Assembly: GCF_002563795.1 (NCBI RefSeq)
Contig: NZ_PDJL01000005.1
Coordinates: 434,001 to 498,000 of the forward strand
Direction of reading: 5' to 3'
Length of the DNA: 64,000 nt
DNA from: Vibrio sp. ES.051
GTDB taxonomy: Bacteria; Pseudomonadota; Gammaproteobacteria; Enterobacterales; Vibrionaceae
Of the stretch, positions 57,556 through 64,000 are shown in pieces (position 1 is the first letter of the stretch; every line of letters starts with the position of its first letter). The position numbers and the translations under genes were made by a program. The notes beneath the pieces are model-generated. The model worked only from the letters and a program-made list of their open reading frames with translations, was not told the origin of the DNA and searched no databases.

Positions 57556-59518
57556 ATGCTGCAAGCCCTGAAATTTCACGCCCTTGGGCTAGTTTATGTA
57601 GGTAAGGAACCAAATCTTCCATTAGCGCTAACTCTTTCTTCGTACGTTCTTTCCAGCCAAGATCTAGTGGCTCCAACAGCTCCCCTAGCTTCTCGCCATC
57701 AAAAATCATTCGTCCCATAATTCCATCAACAAACGCCTGCAAACTCTCAGTAGTTAAACCGTGCTTTATAGCCATATCATTTAGTTCGCTGGTGGCCTTT
57801 TTCATTTTAAATGCTTGATAGCCAGTGTGAATTTGTGACACATTCAATGCTTCACCAGAAGGTAAACTATGTATATAAGCAATTAACTCATCACGTTCCG
57901 ACATCAAGTTCGATTGCGAGCAAATTAAATCAATGAGTTGCTGACGCGTCATGCTTTGCTTACTTGCTCCCTGAGTCGATTTAGCAATTAATCCCATGAT
58001 GTAGTCATAATCAATTAAAGCGGATGCAAACAACACAAACTCAAACTCTAGCTGTTCGACCTCTTCAGGCAAGTCTCCTGCCCCTTTATTCGTGTCTAGC
58101 TTGCGTTTCAAGTCTTTGGCTGTTTCTAAATACGCTCCTTTAAAGCCACGTAAGGTATCAATCGGTAATGTCTCTGCTACCTGAGCTTTCTGTTCATCAT
58201 CCAGTTCTGTGTATTGCTCTAGTTGGTTCTTAAATTTTTGTACTTCTTTAAAGTGATTAATAAAAGAAGCTCTTTGCGCGTCACCTTGAAGATTGGTCAC
58301 TTCTGAAGGCTCACATGCTAAACCTTGCCTCTGCATAAAGGCTTCTAGCTTATCGACCGCTTCTTTAAATTTTTCAACGACGACAGGCGCAGGATCTACC
58401 AACCAAATCTGTTCAGCACCTTCTTCTTTTTTACCAGAGAAAAGTTTAATAGCTTCATTGACTTCTTTTTCTTGACCTCGGAAATCTAAAATATTCCCCC
58501 AAGGCTTACTATCATTCAATACACGGTTAGTACGTGAAAATGCTTGTATAAGACCATGGTGTTTTAGATTCTTATCCACGTATAAAGTGTTCAGGTATTT
58601 GGAGTCAAAACCTGTCAATAACATATCAACGACGATGACAATATCGATCTTGTTTTTATGTGGATAATCAGCATTGTCATATTGCTGATCTTTAATCCGC
58701 TGCTGAACGTCTTGGTAATAAAGGTCAAATTCATTAATAGTATGATTTGTTGAATACTGGTGGTTGTAGCTATTAATAATATCGATTAGTGCTTGCTTCT
58801 TACGCTCAGGTTCAACTTCGTTATCGGCTTTTTCTTGTGGGAGATCTTCCTGTAATTGCTGGATATCTTTCACATTTCGAGCGAGTGTATTTAAATCTGA
58901 ATCTTCTTTATCCTTATCACTTAGCTGTGCTGGCGGCGAAAACACACAAGCAATATTCAACGGAACATAGTCTTCAGACTCTGAGGCTTTAAGCTCTTGC
59001 TGGCTCTTAAACTCTTCGAAGTATTCAATTGCATGATTAATAGAAGCCGTTGCTAGAATGGCATTGAATCGACGGTGATTCGTCACAGCATCATGCTTCT
59101 CTAGTATCTCTTGAACGACAGCCCGTGGTGGAGGTGTAACTCTTGTCACCGTGGCTTCAGCTTCATCATTGCTGGCGTCTGCTAGTTGCTTGCTCGCAGA
59201 ATGTTTGCCAAAAAAGTCAATATGGAAGCTTAGAACGTTCTTATCTTCAATTGCATGAGTAATCGTATAGTGGTGTAGCTCTTGCTCAAAGATACTCTCA
59301 GTGGTTTTAAAGGAACCCACATTGCCATCGATTTGAGTATACGTTGAGTTTTTCTCGAATATAGGAGTACCTGTAAAGCCAAACAATTGTGCTTCAGGGA
59401 AAAACTCTTTAATCGCTTTATGGTTTTCACCAAACTGAGAGCGGTGACACTCATCAAAGATAAAAACAATACGCTTATCTCGTAATGGCTCTAATCGCTC
59501 TTTGAAGGTTTTCTTACC
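57548..59518 (-). pseudogene. hsdR: hsdR, C-terminal part (interrupted by the IS21-family element)
   Basis: Motor and C-terminal region of the type I restriction subunit. It includes the DECH helicase box (FIFDECHRS, about residue 394 of the rebuilt protein), LFGFTGTPIF (motif III), the VDMLLTGFDSKYLNTLYVDK and QAFSRTNR motifs of the second RecA domain, and the C-terminal helical region for HsdM/HsdS contact. The longest open frame with a start codon begins at 59386, inside motif III, and would lack Walker A and DECH. Together with 61978-63099 it rebuilds a 1,028-residue frame after removal of the insertion. Confidence 0.93.
59513..59518. repeat. Target-site duplication, left copy
   Basis: CTTACC immediately before the left end (TGTTAATT) of the inserted element; the identical hexamer follows the right end at 61978-61983. 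Confidence 0.93.
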
Positions 59519-59610
59519 TGTTAATTTGCACTTAAATCTGATCCACCATTTGCACTGAAAAGTGATCCACCTAAGTAAGTCTATTCTAGACTACATTTTT
59601 ACGTTAGTTT

Positions 59611-60366
59611 CTATTTGGTTTTCTCCTTCGACTTCTTTTTTGATTCCTTAAAACGATAGCTGTCGTTACCCGTTTCAATGATGTGACAATGATGAGTCAG
59701 CCTATCCAGCAATGCCGTTGTCATCTTTGCATCACCAAACACTTTCGACCATTCCGTGAAGTTGAGATTGGTGGTAATGACGATACTCGTACGCTCGTAG
59801 AGTTTACTGAGTAAATGGAACAGCAATGTCCCACCCGCTTGGCTAAAAGGGACATACCCAAGTTCATCTAGTATGACTAAGTCGCAGCTCACTAATCGAT
59901 TAGCGAGGCGGCCCACATGACCCGCTTGCTTCTCCTGCTCTAGCGTATTGACGAGTTCTATGGTCGATAGGAACCTGACCCGCATTTGATGGTGTTGTAT
60001 GGCTTGTACGCCCAACGCCGTCGCTAAGTGCGTTTTCCCTGTGCCTGGACCACCAACAAGCACGATGTTTTGGCTGTCTTTGATAAACTCACAGCGATGC
60101 AGACCTCGTATTAGATACTCATCGACTGTACTCTCGCTAAAGTCAAAACCGTATAGGTCTCGATAGACTGGGAACTTTGCCGCTTTCATTTGGTAAGCGA
60201 TACTGCGCACTTCACGGTCTGCTATCTCTGCTTTTAACAAGGTTTCAAGGATGGGTTGAGCTTGTTGATAAGCAGGAGAGTTTTGAGAGGCAAGTTCAAC
60301 AATACTGCTAACCATGCCGTGAAGCTTGAGTGCCTTTAATGTGCTTAATAACGCTTCATTGTGCAT
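59611..60366 (-). CDS. istB: IS21 helper ATPase IstB
   Basis: AAA+ ATPase that assembles on target DNA and directs the IstA transposase. Walker A is GGPGTGKT (105-112) and Walker B LVILDELG (163-170); the [17 protein letters not shown] stretch is the IstB family block. It has 251 residues. It overlaps the istA stop by about 11 bases, so the two are translationally coupled. Confidence 0.96.
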   Translation of the reverse strand: MHNEALLSTLKALKLHGMVSSIVELASQNSPAYQQAQPILETLLKAEIADREVRSIAYQMKAAKFPVYRDLYGFDFSESTVDEYLIRGLHRCEFIKDSQNIVLVGGPGTGKTHLATALGVQAIQHHQMRVRFLSTIELVNTLEQEKQAGHVGRLANRLVSCDLVILDELGYVPFSQAGGTLLFHLLSKLYERTSIVITTNLNFTEWSKVFGDAKMTTALLDRLTHHCHIIETGNDSYRFKESKKKSKEKTK

Positions 60367-61870
60367 GACGTTTTCCTCTTAATTCGTCATATCGCGACGT
60401 ATCACTGGTTGGCTCGGTAACCAGTCGCAACCCTTGAGAGACGGGGACGGGTACAACTGGAGAAGGATTGAGTAAGCGGCTTAAACAGTTTATGACGTGT
60501 TGTTTTGATGGTGTGCCTGCTTCCAGTGCCATATTAATGGCTTGCTCTACCAGCTTTTCATCGTGATGAATAACCAATGACAAGATTTCGACCATTTCCT
60601 TATCGCCGCCAAGACGCTGTAATAATATTGATTGCAGGTGCTTAAAGCTCTCAGGGAGCAAGTGAAACGGTGCGCCATTACGCAGAGAGCCTGGTTTACG
60701 TTGCGCAACCAACAGGTAATGTCGCCAGTTATAAACAATGTGTGGCGGCTCATGTTTAGGATTAAAGACTCTTTGGTGCTCTGCTATGGGCTGACCTTCT
60801 GCCACCAAAACAATACTATCGGGGTAGGCGTGCAGACTCACTCGTCGGTTTGCGTAACTTGCAGGCACGGAGTATTTATTTCTGTCGAAGTTCACCAAAC
60901 AGGTAGAGGAGACTCGCTTGCTTTGCTCGATAAAACCATCAAACGGCGCTGTGACTTTCATTAATTGGGAGCGCTCACTTAGCCACGTTTGCTCTATGGT
61001 CATATCACGATATTGAGGGTGTCTACGTGACTGCCAGTCCCGTAAACATTGGGCTTCAAGCCATTGATTAAGCTCTTCTAAGGTTTTCACCTTAGGAGCG
61101 CGCTGCCAGATGATAGAACGCACATCCCGCACGTTCTTCTCGATCTGCCCCTTTTCCCAACCTGCGGCTGGGTTGCAGAAGTCGGCTTCAAACAAGTAGT
61201 GACTAACCATTGTTAAAAAGCGACGATTCACTACTCGATCTTTGCCATTTTTGACCGCATCAACCGCAGTTTTCATATTATCGTAGATCCCCCGTTCTGG
61301 AACGCCTTGGAACACGCGAAAGGCATGGTTATGGGCATCAAATAACATTTCATGACTTTGAGAATAATAGGCTCGAAGGAGGAATGCGCGGCTATGACTG
61401 AGTTTGAAGTGAGCGACCTGTAGCTTGGTTTTATGGCCATTGATATAGGCCCAATTTTCGCCCCAATCAAACTGAAAGGCTTCACCAGGGGCAAACTCTA
61501 GCGGCATATACGTTCGTTTAGACGCATCGAGTTTTTGTTCTTCGCGCCATTTACGTGCAAATGAAGCGACTCTGTCATACGAGCCGCTATAGCCTAGCGG
61601 AACGAGGTCTTGAAAAAGGTTTTTGACCGTTTTGCGCTGCTTTCTCGGTCGCTTCATTTCTCGTTTTAGCCAAGAAGTCAGTAATTCTTTAAACTCGTCT
61701 AGTTTACTCAATGAATGCCGCTTTGGATAAACAGGTTCGATAGTTTGATCTTTCAAATAACGTTTAACGGTATTTCGGGATAGTCCAGTACGTCTGGCTA
61801 TTTCTCTTTGCGACATTCCTTCGCGGAAATGCCAACGACGAATAACACTTAATAATGACACGTCAATCAC
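60356..61870 (-). CDS. istA: IS21 transposase IstA
   Basis: DDE transposase. The N-terminal helix-turn-helix is [20 protein letters not shown] (about 19-38). The catalytic core has Asp135 in FDWGEN, Asp197 in IYDNMKT and probably Glu244 in EKGQIEK. A C-terminal beta domain and basic tail follow. It has 504 residues. It is encoded in the same direction as hsdR. All catalytic positions are present, so the element may still be mobile. Confidence 0.96.
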   Translation of the reverse strand: MIDVSLLSVIRRWHFREGMSQREIARRTGLSRNTVKRYLKDQTIEPVYPKRHSLSKLDEFKELLTSWLKREMKRPRKQRKTVKNLFQDLVPLGYSGSYDRVASFARKWREEQKLDASKRTYMPLEFAPGEAFQFDWGENWAYINGHKTKLQVAHFKLSHSRAFLLRAYYSQSHEMLFDAHNHAFRVFQGVPERGIYDNMKTAVDAVKNGKDRVVNRRFLTMVSHYLFEADFCNPAAGWEKGQIEKNVRDVRSIIWQRAPKVKTLEELNQWLEAQCLRDWQSRRHPQYRDMTIEQTWLSERSQLMKVTAPFDGFIEQSKRVSSTCLVNFDRNKYSVPASYANRRVSLHAYPDSIVLVAEGQPIAEHQRVFNPKHEPPHIVYNWRHYLLVAQRKPGSLRNGAPFHLLPESFKHLQSILLQRLGGDKEMVEILSLVIHHDEKLVEQAINMALEAGTPSKQHVINCLSRLLNPSPVVPVPVSQGLRLVTEPTSDTSRYDELRGKRHAQ

Positions 61871-61977
61871 TCCATATTCTCCTGCTAAGACTCAGCAGGA
61901 TTTAGGTTAGATGATGTGGATCAGTTTTCGGTGCAAATCAGGGGGTGAAGTGGATCAGTTCTGGATGCAATTTAACA

Positions 61978-61983
61978 CTTACC
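61978..61983. repeat. Target-site duplication, right copy
   Basis: CTTACC directly after the right end of the element, identical to 59513-59518. One copy belongs to the original hsdR sequence (codons for Gly-Lys). Confidence 0.93.
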
Positions 61984-63099
61984 CTCTTTAAGCTTACTCT
62001 GGTTGCGCTTGCTGTTCTCATCTAGCGCTAAGCCGAGTTTCTGGATCGTTGTAACGATGACTTTATCCGCATAGTCTTCTGACAACATACGACGAACTAA
62101 CGTTTCTGTATTGGTGTTCTCTTCCACACAACCATCTTGAAACTTGTTAAATTCTTCTCGGGTTTGACGATCCAAGTCTTTCCTATCGACCACGAACAAG
62201 CACTTTTCAATATCAGGATTATCTTTAAGTAACGTTGACGCTTTAAACGACGTTAGGGTTTTACCTGATCCTGTTGTGTGCCAGATATAGCCATTTCCTC
62301 GCCCTTCATGGATACAGTCAACAATAGCTTCCACTGCGTAGATTTGATACGGACGCATAACCAGAAGCTTTTGTTCTGATTGAACCAACACCATATAGCG
62401 ACTGATCATTTGACCAAGAGTACACTTCGCTAAGAAAGCATCGGCAAAGTCATGTAAGTGCGATATTTTCCGGTTATTTTCATTAGCTAGTTGATAAACT
62501 GGTAAAAAACGTTCATCAGCATTGAAGCTAAAATGCTCATTCCGGTTGTTAGCAAAGTAATAAGTATGGTGCTCATTACTGACAATAAACATTTGAATGA
62601 AGCACATCAGCGTATTGGTGTAGCCATTACCAATATCGCTTTTGTAATCAACGATCTGTTCCATGGCTCTACGAGTTACAATGTCGTAGGCTTTCAGCTC
62701 AATCTGCACCGTCGGAACACCATTAATCAATAGGATGACATCGTAACGATGATTACTATCATCTGTGTTCATGCGTAACTGGTTGATGACTTCAAACTCA
62801 TTTTTACACCAATCTCTAATGTTCACTAAGGTGTAATGTAGTGGCGTGCCATCTTCACGCTGAAAGTAGCCACGTTCACGCAGCGTTTGAGCAGCTTCAA
62901 AGACATCAGCCGTAATAATGTCTTGGTACAAGCGCTCAAATTCATTATCAGTTAGGCTGACAAAGTTTAACGCCTCAAACTTTTCACGAAAATTCTGCTT
63001 GAGAGCTCGCTCTGTTCGGATATCTTTCCGGTACGAATACTTTAGATCGCCCAACTTAGCTATGAGCGCTTGTTCAATTTGAGCTTCTTTCGTTATCAT
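61978..63099 (-). pseudogene. hsdR: hsdR, N-terminal part (interrupted by the IS21-family element)
   Basis: First 374 codons of the type I restriction endonuclease subunit. The nuclease motif is Asp120 ... Glu134-x-Lys136 (RYDVILLINGVPTVQIELKAY), Walker A is HTTGSGKT (274-281), and FVVDRKDLDRQ is motif Ia. The pattern is like EcoR124I/EcoprrI (type IC). At the insertion the frame ends within the element after one foreign residue (Cys) and a TAA. The truncated 375-residue product has the nuclease domain but only half of the motor, so restriction should be lost. The ATG at 63099 has GGTAG upstream. Confidence 0.93.
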
Positions 63100-63462
63100 T
63101 TTTTGCTACCAAATACGTAAATGAATAAATACGTCATAATGACTGGTCTCGACTGATGGGCATTGTACCCTAACCACATCGAACTATGAATCGAATGGAA
63201 TGACTAATAGCACTCTCTGGTTAACGAACAAACTAACTGTAAAATCCGTAAAGCACGCCACACTCTACTCTTCCTTTTCTATCGTTTATTTGGTCATCAA
63301 TGAATTTAGTGATTCCCAAGGTTTCTCAATGAGAAAGCTACATTTGTAGCTTCACCAATCTCTAGCACAAACAACGCTTATGACTAGCCCATCTAAACAA
63401 AATAAACTTAGATATATATTACCTTCGTGCATACCTTAACCAATTAATTTTTAGGAGTTTTT
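63100..63462. other. Divergent intergenic region between hsdR and a small ORF
   Basis: It must hold promoters for hsdR (minus) and the 39-codon ORF (plus). Two overlapping hairpins are visible: TTTCTC/GAGAAA (63322-63336) and AAGCTAC/GTAGCTT (63335-63352), which share bases. No gene is supported. Confidence 0.5.
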
Positions 63463-63582
63463 ATGCACAAGACACTCTCCAAGGTAAACATTCTAATTCC
63501 TCGCCTGTTAACTCCCGATGTTACCAATTCAAAACAGAATATCCCCTCCTTCAATAACTTTGACGATGAATTTCTTTCTTAG
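63463..63582 (+). CDS. Small 39-residue protein of unknown function
   Basis: ATG preceded by AGGAG at good spacing opens a 39-codon frame beginning MHKTLSKVNILIPRLLTPDV and ending DDEFLS. It is moderately polar with no signal peptide or membrane segment. It ends 9 bases before the DUF2787-like gene, and its stop region (TAGGAAG) provides that gene's ribosome-binding site, so the two are probably one operon with coupled translation. It is not recognised. Confidence 0.5.
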   Translation: MHKTLSKVNILIPRLLTPDVTNSKQNIPSFNNFDDEFLS

Positions 63583-63591
63583 GAAGCTCAC

Positions 63592-64000
63592 ATGACAACA
63601 CTAAACTTCATTTCCGTTTCATTACCAGTATCCAAGCAGTTTCAACAACTATTAAGCGAACACTGTCAAACGTTACTTGCTTCAGATGGTTGGGAAGCCA
63701 CCAGCAAGCGCTTGACTCTCAGCTTTCGTGATAAAAGCTATAGCGTAGAAAACGGCGGTTCCCATCCAGTTGAAGTTGGTCTAAACATAACCAATAAGGT
63801 AAATGTAACGATCATTTACATCACTGATTTCGCTTATGTAGGGAATCTGTATCCAGAGATAAAACGTCATATTGATTTCGACTTTAGTCACCAACTCTAT
63901 TTCACTATTGAAGCTGGTTGGCAGCGTATCCAATCATCCAAAGTGGAGGACTTATATCGAATATGGGAGAAAAGCTTTATTAAGCATGTCCGGGAGGGGA
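63592..64000 (+). CDS. DUF2787-like protein, 3' end outside window
   Basis: The frame is open from ATG 63592 to the window end (136 codons seen). It starts MTTLNFISVSLPVSKQFQQL and contains WEATSKRLTLSFRDKSYS, HPVEVGL and IYITDFAYVGNLYPEI, which I recall as the DUF2787 family of small Vibrio and Shewanella proteins often found on islands. GGAAG lies upstream. No function is known. The C-terminus is probably near, as family members are about 130-150 residues. Confidence 0.65.
   Translation, partial: MTTLNFISVSLPVSKQFQQLLSEHCQTLLASDGWEATSKRLTLSFRDKSYSVENGGSHPVEVGLNITNKVNVTIIYITDFAYVGNLYPEIKRHIDFDFSHQLYFTIEAGWQRIQSSKVEDLYRIWEKSFIKHVREG

Larger units (their letters stand above)
59519..61977 (-). 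mobile_element. IS21-family insertion sequence, 2,459 bp, inside hsdR
   Basis: Ends are TGTTAATTTGCA (left) and, on the other strand, TGTTAAATTGCA (right), followed by CTGATCCAC at the same distance. A second internal repeat TTTGCAC(T/C)GAAAA(G/C)TGATCCAC occurs near both ends (59549-59570; 61916-61937), the multiple terminal repeats expected of IS21. istA and istB are both intact. The 6-bp direct repeat CTTACC flanks the element, so the insertion is probably recent and simple. The named IS is not assigned. Confidence 0.95.

Noticed and set aside
57548..59386. The long frame starting at 59386 considered as a complete independent gene
   Set aside because: It begins in helicase motif III of HsdR, and the coding sequence clearly continues upstream to the element boundary at 59518. 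It is a fragment of hsdR.
52070..64000. attR copy of the ssrA 3' end
   Set aside because: No second copy of the CGGGTTCAACTCCCGCCAGC segment was seen downstream in the window.
1..64000. CRISPR arrays
   Set aside because: No regularly spaced direct repeats were seen on reading through the window.

Overview
This window is chromosomal DNA of a Vibrio of the Harveyi clade, close to V. alginolyticus/V. parahaemolyticus. The evidence is sodium-motor PomA/PomB proteins that match the V. alginolyticus stator almost residue for residue, Vibrio-type Crl and FrsA, the tmRNA tag ANDENYALAA, and gene order typical of Vibrio chromosome 1. No tRNA or rRNA genes and no CRISPR array were seen; the only RNA gene recognised is tmRNA (ssrA).

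Layout. 1-3.5 kb: glycerol catabolism (3' end of glpK, glpR, glpD with GlpR operator half-sites). 3.6-8.6 kb: zntB, nnrS with a strong NsrR-like palindrome, a gamma-glutamylcyclotransferase-like gene, and the polar flagellar stator pair pomA-pomB. 8.8-20.9 kb: metabolic core made of xseB-ispA-dxs (isoprenoids), pgpA, thiL, the nrdR-ribD-ribE-ribBX-ribH-nusB riboflavin run, and proB-proA. 20.9-35.5 kb: crl, frsA, gpt, a purine permease and purL (PurR boxes for the last two), pepD, an M14-like deacylase, a DUF3622 gene and mltF. A tiny independent transcription unit encoding a 28-residue peptide lies between the permease and pepD. 35.7-41.7 kb: tadA, an AbgT transporter, and a divergent minor type IV pilin cluster (pilV/pilX/pilW/fimT-like versus pilE-like). 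41.7-46 kb: dnaJ, dnaK and grpE with two clear sigma-32 promoters. 46.2-51.7 kb: nadK, a 5'-truncated remnant, recN behind three LexA boxes, bamE, rnfH-ratA and smpB.

From the 3' end of ssrA (52.1 kb) to the window edge lies an integrated island. A P4-type tyrosine integrase sits directly next to the tmRNA 3' end, followed by a type I restriction-modification operon read leftward: hsdR, hsdS, an ABC-type ATPase, hsdM. A 39-codon ORF and a DUF2787-type gene running off the edge complete it. Two things stand out. hsdR is split by a 2,459-bp IS21-family element with a perfect 6-bp target duplication; removing the element and one copy restores a 1,028-residue frame. The ATPase between hsdS and hsdM carries, after its nucleotide-binding motifs, an Arg-x3-Glu...His arrangement like the proposed catalytic triad of the PrrC anticodon nuclease. 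The locus therefore looks like a PrrC-type tRNA-cleaving suicide defence module whose restriction subunit has been knocked out while the nuclease, specificity and methylase genes remain open.

The far end of the island (attR) is not in the window. Start codons were chosen from ribosome-binding sites and family lengths, and the alternatives are noted in the entries.
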